Assembly: GCF_003544855.1 (NCBI RefSeq)
Contig: NZ_CP032101.1
Coordinates: 2,480,001-2,544,000 of the forward strand
Source of the DNA: Malaciobacter marinus
GTDB taxonomy: Bacteria; Campylobacterota; Campylobacteria; Campylobacterales; Arcobacteraceae
DNA: 64,000 nt
Direction of reading: 5' to 3'
Shown here: positions 1 through 6,183 of the stretch, one piece after another
How positions within the stretch are numbered: position 1 is the stretch's first letter
Layout of the letters: the number at the start of each line of letters is the position of its first letter
Notes under the pieces: generated by a model
Databases searched by the model: none
The model's input: only the letters and a program-made list of their open reading frames with translations
What the model was told of the DNA's origin: nothing
Program-made: the position numbers and the translations under genes

Positions 1-1
1 T

Positions 2-316
2 ACATTACTTTCACATGGCTTTTTTATGAAAGATGGACTTATGGGTGAATTTGCAAAAAATAAAATTTCAAAAATATTAAAATTTTTAAGTGAGGAAAAT
101 AAATTTATCGATTTAGAAGTTAAAATTTTACCTCCATTAAAAATACAAAATAACTTTTTTGAAAAAAATTTAAAACCTATTATTGAGTTTATTGGAGAAG
201 AGTTTTTAAAAGAAAAGCTTTTAAAAATGTATGAAATTAAATTTCCAAAATGTAATGAAGCAAAAATAAAAGAATTAGAAAATGAAATAAAAAGATTAAA
301 AAATGCTTCAAATTAA
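2..316 (+). CDS. C-terminal part of a Septu-like AAA ATPase (PtuA-like), cut by window edge
   Basis: The reading frame is open from base 2 and has no start in the window, so this is the 3' end of a larger gene. The first residues read TLLSHGFFMKDGLMGEF, which resembles the segment after Walker B in SMC/ABC-like AAA_21 ATPases (usually TTHSPFLLSD). The C-terminal stretch IGEEFLKEKLLKMYEIKF is typical of the tail of ATPases that precede HNH nucleases in Septu-type defence pairs. The protein ends in a short coiled coil (KIKELENEIKRLK). It overlaps the HNH gene by 14 bases, so the two are translationally coupled. No Walker A is visible because it lies outside the window, so the family call rests mostly on the partner gene. 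An RloC/retron-associated ATPase is an alternative. Confidence 0.6.
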   Translation, partial: TLLSHGFFMKDGLMGEFAKNKISKILKFLSEENKFIDLEVKILPPLKIQNNFFEKNLKPIIEFIGEEFLKEKLLKMYEIKFPKCNEAKIKELENEIKRLKNASN

Positions 317-1226
317 ATTTAATAAAACACTTTTTGATACGCATATCAAAGAAATATCTAAATCAATAAAAAAGTCTATTGAAAAACAATTGATGAAAAA
401 TCTAGAGCAAAAAGAAAAAGAGTGTTTAAGTTATATAAAAGATAATTTAAAAGATATTTTAGAAGCTAATAACTCTAAAATGAAAGAATTTATAAAATAT
501 TTTAAAAACAATTTTCCTAATAGTATTGGAAAAATAAATACAAAAGAAAAAAACTGGAAAAGAATATATAAAATACTAAGAAAAGATATTTTTGAAAAAG
601 AGTATGTCAATTGGACAAAAAGAACAGAATATGGGGCATATAAATTTGTTCAAGATTTGGATTTAAAATCTTGTCCTTATTGTAATAGAAATTATACTTT
701 TGTAGTAGATGAAAAAAATGGAAAGTTAAGACCAGAGATAGACCACTTTTATCCAAAGTCAATTTATCCTTTTTTAGCAATGAGTTTTTATAATCTTATA
801 CCAAGTTGTTCTATTTGTAACCATACAAAAAAAGATAAAGTAAATTTAGACTTACTTAATCCATATGAAATAAAAGAAAATGATTTTAAACTAACTTACA
901 TACCAAATGATATTGATTTCTTTAATATAGAAAAAGAAAAATACAATTATGATAGTTTTGAAATAGATTTTGTATCAACAAATAAAAATATAGAAACATT
1001 TAAACTAAAAGAGTTATACAAACAACATAAAGATATTGTTCTAGAGCTTTTGATAAAAAAAGCTTATTATCCAAAAAGCTATATAGAAGAATTAAAAGGT
1101 TTTGACTTTAGTGAAGATGAGATTTATAGATATTTACTTGGTAATTATAAAAAAGATGAAGATTTGCACAAACGACCTCTTTCAAAACTTATAAAAGATA
1201 TTAGTGAGGAATTGGACTTGATATGA
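303..1226 (+). CDS. HNH endonuclease of a Septu-like defence pair (PtuB-like)
   Basis: The product has 307 residues. About residues 120-180 hold an HNH/zinc-finger core: CPYCNRNYTF, then RPEIDHFYPKS, then IPSCSICNHTKKDK. That gives two CxxC pairs for structural zinc and a DH plus N/H set expected for a beta-beta-alpha-metal nuclease. The N-terminal 110 residues are lysine-rich and helical. In Septu systems the ATPase partner senses phage and the HNH protein cuts nucleic acid; that role is inferred here from the overlap with the upstream ATPase. The last bases of the gene, including the TGA stop, are the first bases of the 226-bp repeat, so the C-terminus may have been trimmed or reset by the repeat. 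The start is the ATG inside the end of the ATPase gene. Confidence 0.72.
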   Translation: MLQIKFNKTLFDTHIKEISKSIKKSIEKQLMKNLEQKEKECLSYIKDNLKDILEANNSKMKEFIKYFKNNFPNSIGKINTKEKNWKRIYKILRKDIFEKEYVNWTKRTEYGAYKFVQDLDLKSCPYCNRNYTFVVDEKNGKLRPEIDHFYPKSIYPFLAMSFYNLIPSCSICNHTKKDKVNLDLLNPYEIKENDFKLTYIPNDIDFFNIEKEKYNYDSFEIDFVSTNKNIETFKLKELYKQHKDIVLELLIKKAYYPKSYIEELKGFDFSEDEIYRYLLGNYKKDEDLHKRPLSKLIKDISEELDLI

Positions 1227-1446
1227 TAGCTTAAATTCTCTTCTCCCCAGACTTTGATGAAGCTGGAAGTTAAATATTTGTTTTGGTAAAGCCCGAAACT
1301 GTTTGAGCGTAAAAAAGAGTGCCAAATGCACTCTTTAGCGAGTTTTGTGCAGGGCAAAAATAAATATATAACTGTAAGGTAGCTTTGCCTTCATCAACTT
1401 GTCTGGTTGCTTTTTGTCTTACTTTTTACAATTAAAAAGTAAGAAA
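1221..1446. repeat. Long-hairpin repeat, copy 1
   Basis: This 226-base unit matches 1971-2194 with six substitutions and one 2-base gap. Its body is one imperfect palindrome: CCAGACTTTGATGAAG near the left pairs with CTTCATCAACTTGTCTGG near the right, AGTTAAATATTTGTTTT pairs with AAAAATAAATATATAACT (two mismatches here), GCCC pairs with GGGC, and AAAGAGTG/CACTCTTT closes the tip. A separate small hairpin (CTTACTTTTT/AAAAAGTAAG) sits at the right end. The unit carries the stop codon of the HNH gene. I find no transposase and no canonical integron core sites. It could be a MITE, a cassette-type recombination site or a structured RNA. Confidence 0.85.
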
Positions 1447-1543
1447 GCTAAAAGGTATGATATTAATATTGCATATTGCCATATTTTTTTACTTACTAAA
1501 TAAATTTTAATATAATAATACAAATTTATATTATGGAGTTAAA

Positions 1544-1903
1544 ATGAATGAAAAACCAAAATTTGGCTTTGTTGTTGAGTATGTAAAAGATATAAATATA
1601 GCAAAAAAATTTTATGTTGAAACTATGAATCTTGATATCCAAAGAGAACATCCAAATTATATACAGTTTGATACTTTTGCTATTGCTACAGATGAACCAA
1701 TGGGTGCAGAAACAAAACAAGAAATATATTGGCTTGTAAATGATATAGATAATGTGTTTGATTTTCTTTCACAAAAAGCTGAAATTTGTCTAGCAATACA
1801 AGAGGTTCCTTTTGGAAAAGTATTTGGAGTAAGAGATCCAGATGGTTTTCCATGCTATATTCTTGAATTAGCAACTAAGCGACCTAGTAAAAAAATATTA
1901 TAA
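1544..1903 (+). CDS. VOC-fold (glyoxalase/bleomycin-resistance-like) protein
   Basis: This 119-residue protein matches the single-domain vicinal oxygen chelate family. It opens with FGFVVEYVKDINIAKKFY, the typical first beta-alpha unit, and ends with FGVRDPDGFPCYILEL, the typical last motif (the family's DPDGN/F...E metal-ligand strand). The second module (IYWLVNDIDNVFDFL) follows the same pattern. Such proteins are usually dimeric metal-dependent lyases, dioxygenases or resistance proteins; the substrate cannot be read from sequence. A GGAG ribosome site precedes the ATG. The gene stands alone between two copies of the long-hairpin repeat in the same orientation, an arrangement that resembles a mobile gene cassette. 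Confidence 0.8.
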   Translation: MNEKPKFGFVVEYVKDINIAKKFYVETMNLDIQREHPNYIQFDTFAIATDEPMGAETKQEIYWLVNDIDNVFDFLSQKAEICLAIQEVPFGKVFGVRDPDGFPCYILELATKRPSKKIL

Positions 1904-1935
1904 ATTGTTTATAGAACATTTGTTCTTTAAACAAT
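1904..1935 (+). terminator. Hairpin directly after the VOC gene
   Basis: ATTGTTTATAGAACA pairs with TGTTCTTTAAACAAT with one mismatch over 15 bases and almost no loop. It starts immediately after the TAA stop. There is no clean T-run behind it, so it may protect the RNA or end transcription only weakly. Confidence 0.45.
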
Positions 1936-1970
1936 ATCTAAACCTTAACTCTTCACTTTTGTAAATTTAC

Positions 1971-2194
1971 ATATGATAGCTCAAACTCTCTTCTTCCCAG
2001 ACTTTGATGAAGCTGGAAGTTATATATTTATTTTGGTAAAGCCCGAAACTGTTTGAGCGTAAAAAAGAGTGCTAAATGCACTCTTTAGCGAGTTTTGCAG
2101 GGCAAAAATAAATATATAACTGTAAGGTAGCTTTGCCTTCATCAACTTGTCTGGTTGCTTTTTGTCTTACTTTTTACAATTAAAAAGTAAGAAA
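1971..2194. repeat. Long-hairpin repeat, copy 2
   Basis: Second copy of the unit at 1221-1446, in the same orientation. Its middle stem is perfect here: AGTTATATATTTATTTT opposite AAAATAAATATATAACT. Together with the outer CCAGAC/GTCTGG arms and the inner GCCC/GGGC and AAAGAGTG/CACTCTTT arms this gives a rod of roughly 170 bases. At least one difference between the copies (T/A in the stem) restores pairing in this copy, which hints that structure matters. It ends 41 bases before the stop of the convergent LysE gene. Confidence 0.85.
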
Positions 2195-2235
2195 ACGAAG
2201 AATAAGTTCTTCAAGAGAAAAATATAGATTACTTA

Positions 2236-2865
2236 TCACATTTCACTCATCGCTACTTTTATACCTAAAGCAATTAATATCACTCCTATTACTTTATCAA
2301 ATATCTTTCCAAAAGAGTTAAAAAAACCTCTTACTTTTTTCCCTGTTAAAACAAATGATAAAAAACCAAACCATAAAAAAGTAGATATTACAAAAAAGAT
2401 TGCATAAAAACCTTGGATATATAAAGGAGTATTTATATCCACAATAACAGTAAATAAAGATAAAAAAAATAGTGTTGCTTTTGGATTTAGTGCATTTGTA
2501 AAAAATCCTATACTAAATGCTTTAAATTTTGTTATCTCTTTTTGTGTTTTACCTTTTTCAAACTTGTCTAGTTTAAAAGAGTTTGATTTTAAAGCTTTAA
2601 TTCCTAAGTATATTAAATATAAAGCTGCTAAGTATTTTATAATAGTATAAATAATTATAGACTTTGAAATAATCAAACCTATTCCTAATACTGTATAACT
2701 TACATGTACCAAAATTCCTATACTAATTCCAAAGCTAGTCCATAAAGATTTTTCTCTTCCATGGGTAATACTTTGTTTTAATATAATTGCAAAATCAGGT
2801 CCAGGAGACATAAGTGCTATTATATGTGCAACTGCTATTAATAAAAATTGGTCTAAATATTGCAT
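2236..2865 (-). CDS. LysE/RhtB-family amino-acid or metabolite exporter
   Basis: The 209-residue integral membrane protein shows the LysE/RhtB signature near the N-terminus (ALMSPGPDFAIILKQSI, with the conserved SPGPD) and a second family stretch, NPKATLFFLSLF, after a central basic loop (residues about 88-105). Five to six hydrophobic segments are visible. Members export amino acids or homoserine lactone-like compounds; the substrate here is not predictable. Its start codon overlaps the stop of the upstream regulator as TAATG, so both are read from one message, although the regulator probably serves the divergent prp genes. A second member of the family lies at 45952-46602. Confidence 0.85.
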   Translation of the reverse strand: MQYLDQFLLIAVAHIIALMSPGPDFAIILKQSITHGREKSLWTSFGISIGILVHVSYTVLGIGLIISKSIIIYTIIKYLAALYLIYLGIKALKSNSFKLDKFEKGKTQKEITKFKAFSIGFFTNALNPKATLFFLSLFTVIVDINTPLYIQGFYAIFFVISTFLWFGFLSFVLTGKKVRGFFNSFGKIFDKVIGVILIALGIKVAMSEM

Positions 2866-3842
2866 TAATTTCTTCTTTGTCCTTGTTTTGGAGCACTAAC
2901 TTGTCTTTGTAAATCTATAGATAGATTATTAAAAAACAGTTCTCCATAATCAGTAGTTCTATTTATATTTTCATAAGCTTGAGCTAAAGAGTTATTATAT
3001 TTTAAAGCATCTTGTAAAATCTTAATAATTTTAACTGATTCTAAAAAGTTTACATGACTTGGCGCTTCAATTGGTGAAGAGTAATATCTATGCATTCTTT
3101 CTACTAAGTTTTTATTTCTAATTTCAATAAAAACTGATTCAATTGGTGATTTAAAAAATAAGATTTTTTGTTTTACATTTATAGAGATATATGTAGTTTC
3201 CATTCCATAAATTTTTCTTGAAAATGAGTCAAAAAGAAACAATTTTTTATTATAGTTATTGTTAAAAAGTTCATAAATCAATTCTAATATTTTTATTTTT
3301 TCTTCTTTTGTAAAGAAATTACCAATTTCAGCATAACAAAAACTAAGTATTGATTTGATTGAATACCACTCAGTTGTATCATAATCATATCTAAGCATTT
3401 GATCAATTCTATTTTGTTTAAGCTCTTCTATGTTTTTATCTGTTCTTGTTCTATATACTCTTTGAACTGCTGTATCTCTATACATAGGTCCAGGAAATTG
3501 TCCTTGGATTACAAATCTTCTATTTTTTTCGATGTCCATTATATATTTTAATCTACCTTGATAATCTTCATCTATTATTCGAACCTCTTTTTGTGGTATT
3601 TGAGTAATTGATTTTAAAAATTCTTCATCCATACAGCCATCTTCCCATATATAATCAGGGTACCTAAAAAGAGAACAGATTTTTTTCTTAACTTCATCAT
3701 TTGGTTCAACGTCTGTTAATCCATCAACCCAAGATGTTACAGTTCTTCTATCTTTTTGAATTAATGATGAAAATTTTGATATACTTAAATGAGATCTTTT
3801 ATATATTTCAATAATTTTTTCTATTCCTGTTTTATATGACAT
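2865..3842 (-). CDS. HTH regulator, probably controlling the methylcitrate genes
   Basis: The product has 325 residues from the ATG at 3842, which has AAGGA eight bases upstream; a TTG 18 bases further upstream lacks a proper site. Residues about 18-45 (SISKFSSLIQKDRRTVTSWVDG) look like an XRE-type helix-turn-helix. The remainder has no motif I recognise: it is neither the sigma-54-type PrpR nor a GntR/LysR-like regulator. It is divergent from prpB with 181 bases between the two start codons, which by the usual rule suggests local control of prpBC-acnD-prpF and perhaps autoregulation. Its stop is shared with the start of the LysE gene. The DNA-binding role is inferred from the N-terminus and the effector is unknown. 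Confidence 0.6.
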   Translation of the reverse strand: MSYKTGIEKIIEIYKRSHLSISKFSSLIQKDRRTVTSWVDGLTDVEPNDEVKKKICSLFRYPDYIWEDGCMDEEFLKSITQIPQKEVRIIDEDYQGRLKYIMDIEKNRRFVIQGQFPGPMYRDTAVQRVYRTRTDKNIEELKQNRIDQMLRYDYDTTEWYSIKSILSFCYAEIGNFFTKEEKIKILELIYELFNNNYNKKLFLFDSFSRKIYGMETTYISINVKQKILFFKSPIESVFIEIRNKNLVERMHRYYSSPIEAPSHVNFLESVKIIKILQDALKYNNSLAQAYENINRTTDYGELFFNNLSIDLQRQVSAPKQGQRRN

Positions 3843-3872
3843 ACTAAAATCCTTAAACAATTTTTATCACAT

Positions 3873-3900
3873 ATTGTACTACTTTTAAACATAAAAACAA
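3873..3900 (-). promoter_or_regulatory. Candidate promoter of the HTH regulator
   Basis: On the minus strand TTGTTT (3900-3895) and TACAAT (3878-3873) are 16 bases apart, ending 30 bases before the chosen start. The fit is good for a sigma-70 promoter, but AT-rich sequence gives many chance matches. Confidence 0.35.
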
Positions 3901-3944
3901 ATTTTGTACATAATATACTATTACGCAAGAAAGTTGAGTTTTGC

Positions 3945-3963
3945 TATACAATAATTATACAAT
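3945..3963 (+). promoter_or_regulatory. Direct TATACAAT pair, candidate operator
   Basis: TATACAAT occurs at 3945-3952 and again at 3956-3963, 11 bases apart, about one helical turn. The pair sits just upstream of the likely prpB promoter and between the two divergent genes, where a local regulator would bind. A GTACAA-type motif (3876-3879 region and 3906-3909) is also repeated nearby. Confidence 0.3.
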
Positions 3964-3983
3964 CTTTTGTTTCTTGAATGGTG

Positions 3984-3989
3984 TATAAT
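3984..3989 (+). promoter_or_regulatory. Candidate -10 of the prpB promoter
   Basis: A perfect TATAAT lies 35 bases before the prpB ATG, preceded by a T-rich tract without a clear -35 box, as is common for housekeeping promoters in Campylobacterota. The predicted leader of about 28 bases carries the AAGGA ribosome site. Confidence 0.45.
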
Positions 3990-4023
3990 AGTTTTATAAA
4001 TTTAATATGAAGGAACTTTTATT

Positions 4024-4908
4024 ATGAGCGCAGGGAAAAAATTTAGAGAAGCACTTAAGGAAGAAACTCCTTTACAAATTGTAGGAACAATTAATGCTTA
4101 CCAAGCTTTACAAGCTACAAAAGTAGGATTTAAAGCTATTTATTTATCAGGTGGTGGAATTGCAAATGCATCATATGGTTTACCAGATTTAGGTATGACA
4201 ATGATTGAGGATGTATGTATTGATATTAGAAGAGTAACATCAATTTGTGATACTCCATTAATTGTTGATGCAGATACTGGTTGGGGACATGCTTTTAATG
4301 TTGCAAGAACTGTTAAAGAGTTCATTAGAGCTGGAGCTGCTGGACTTCATATAGAAGATCAAGTTGCTGCTAAAAGATGTGGACATAGACCAAATAAAGA
4401 GTTAGTTTCAATAGAAGAGATGTGCGATAGAATAAGAGCTGCTGTGGATGCTAAAAAAGATTTAGATCCTGATTTTTATATTATTGCAAGAACTGATGCT
4501 CATGCAAGTGAAGGTCAAGAAGCTGCAATAACTAGAGCAAAAGCTTATGTTGAAGCTGGAGCTGATGCAATATTTGCAGAAGCAATTCACACTTTAAAAG
4601 AGTATAAAGAGTTTACTAGCGCTATTGATATTCCTGTATTAGCAAATATTACAGAATTTGGTGCAACTCCAATGTTTACAACTGATGAGTTAGGTTCAGT
4701 TGGTATTGATATGGTACTTTATCCATTATCAGCATTTAGAGCTATGAATAAAGCTGCGCTAAATGTATATCAAGAACTAAGAGAAAAAGGGACACAAGAA
4801 AGTGTTCTTGATACAATGCAAACAAGAATGGAACTTTATGATATGTTAGGTTACCACGAGTATGAACAAAAAATGGATGAACTTTTTGCAAAAAGCAAAT
4901 CAAACTAA
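4024..4908 (+). CDS. prpB: 2-Methylisocitrate lyase
   Basis: The 294-residue enzyme belongs to the isocitrate lyase/PEP mutase superfamily and cleaves 2-methylisocitrate to pyruvate and succinate, the last step of the methylcitrate cycle. The family hallmark KRCGH lies near residue 117, after LHIEDQ; the magnesium-binding aspartates are in VDADTGWG, and IIARTDA follows. [17 protein letters not shown] near the N-terminus is typical. Length matches known PrpB (about 295). The start has AAGGA upstream. It is first of prpB-prpC-acnD-prpF and 36 bases ahead of prpC, so co-transcription is likely. Confidence 0.95.
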   Translation: MSAGKKFREALKEETPLQIVGTINAYQALQATKVGFKAIYLSGGGIANASYGLPDLGMTMIEDVCIDIRRVTSICDTPLIVDADTGWGHAFNVARTVKEFIRAGAAGLHIEDQVAAKRCGHRPNKELVSIEEMCDRIRAAVDAKKDLDPDFYIIARTDAHASEGQEAAITRAKAYVEAGADAIFAEAIHTLKEYKEFTSAIDIPVLANITEFGATPMFTTDELGSVGIDMVLYPLSAFRAMNKAALNVYQELREKGTQESVLDTMQTRMELYDMLGYHEYEQKMDELFAKSKSN

Positions 4909-4944
4909 AATAAATTAAAAAAATCAAATAGAAAAGGGAAAATT

Positions 4945-6093
4945 ATGAGTACTACAACTACAGGATTTAAACCAAAAAAATCTGTTGCACTTTCAGGTAC
5001 TGCTGCTGGAAATACAGCTATTTGTACAGTTGGTGTTACTGGTAATGATTTGCATTATAGAGGTTATGATATTTTAGAGTTTGCTGATAAAGCTGAATTT
5101 GAAGAAATTGCACATTTAATTGTACATGAAAAACTACCAAATAAAGAAGAGTTAAAAGCTTATAAAGAAAAATTAAGAGGTATGAGAGATTTACCAGATG
5201 GTGTTAAAGTTGCATTAGAACAATTACCAAAAACTTCTCATCCAATGGATGTAATGAGAACAGGTTGTTCAGTTCTTGGTGCAATTATGTCAGAAGATGA
5301 AGCTCATCCAAAAGATGAAGCACAAAATATCGTTGACAAACTAATGGCTTCATTTGGTTCTATGCTTACATATTGGTATCACTATGCATTCAATGGAAAA
5401 AGAATTGATGTTGTAACAGATGATGATACTATTGGTGGACACTTTTTACACTTATTACATGGTGAGAAACCAAGTGAATCTTGGGTTAAAGCTATGCATG
5501 TATCTTTGATTTTATATGCTGAACATGAATTTAATGCTTCTACATTTACATCAAGAGTAATTTCTGGAACAAATTCAGATATGTTCTCATGTATAACTGG
5601 ATCAATTGGTGCATTAAGAGGTCCAAAACATGGTGGAGCAAACGAAGTTGCCTTTAGAATTCAAGAAAGATATAGTTCTGCTGATGAAGCAGAAAAAGAC
5701 ATCAAAGAAAGAATGGCAAGAAAAGAAATCATCATAGGATTTGGACATCCTGTATATACTACAAGTGACCCAAGAAATGTTGTTATCAAAAAAGTTGCAA
5801 AAGATTTATCTGAAGAAAATAATGACATGCTTATGTATGATGTAGCTGAAAGAATTGAAACAATTATGTGGGAACAAAAGAAAATGTTCCCAAATCTTGA
5901 CTGGTTCTCAGCAGTTTCATATAATCAAATGGGAATTCCAACAGATATGTTTACACCAATTTTTGTAATCTCAAGAGTTACAGGATGGGGAGCACACGTA
6001 ATTGAACAAAGAGAAGATGGAAAGATTATTAGACCATCAGCTAACTATACTGGTCCTGAAAATTTAAAATTCGTTCCTTTAGAAGAGAGATAA
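4945..6093 (+). CDS. prpC: 2-Methylcitrate synthase
   Basis: A 382-residue citrate-synthase-fold enzyme that condenses propionyl-CoA with oxaloacetate. Visible motifs include [14 protein letters not shown] and LHYRGYDI at the N-terminus, [13 protein letters not shown] with the first catalytic histidine, [12 protein letters not shown] with the second, and the arginine-containing C-terminus around RPSANYTGP. Its size and the 36-base gap to prpB support PrpC rather than the main citrate synthase. The ribosome site AAAGGG precedes the ATG. A hairpin in the 90-base gap before acnD may lower expression of the downstream genes. Confidence 0.94.
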   Translation: MSTTTTGFKPKKSVALSGTAAGNTAICTVGVTGNDLHYRGYDILEFADKAEFEEIAHLIVHEKLPNKEELKAYKEKLRGMRDLPDGVKVALEQLPKTSHPMDVMRTGCSVLGAIMSEDEAHPKDEAQNIVDKLMASFGSMLTYWYHYAFNGKRIDVVTDDDTIGGHFLHLLHGEKPSESWVKAMHVSLILYAEHEFNASTFTSRVISGTNSDMFSCITGSIGALRGPKHGGANEVAFRIQERYSSADEAEKDIKERMARKEIIIGFGHPVYTTSDPRNVVIKKVAKDLSEENNDMLMYDVAERIETIMWEQKKMFPNLDWFSAVSYNQMGIPTDMFTPIFVISRVTGWGAHVIEQREDGKIIRPSANYTGPENLKFVPLEER

Positions 6094-6132
6094 AACTTTA
6101 GTACCTTATATGGTGCACTACTTAAAAATACT

Positions 6133-6159
6133 AAAAGGGTAAGTAAAACTTATCCTTTT
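6133..6159 (+). terminator. Hairpin between prpC and acnD
   Basis: AAAAGGGTAAGT pairs with ACTTATCCTTTT around an AAA loop, with one G-T pair. The right arm ends in a short T-run, so it can act as a partial terminator or RNA-stabilising structure inside the operon. Confidence 0.5.
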
Positions 6160-6183
6160 AAATACAAACTAAATGGATATAAA

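Noticed and set aside
1221-2194. The long-hairpin repeats as integron attC sites
   Set aside because: I looked for RYYYAAC and GTTRRRY core sites at the outer ends and did not find matching pairs in both copies; the unit is also longer than usual attC sites and no integrase is seen. Only the cassette-like layout remains, so I kept it as an open repeat.
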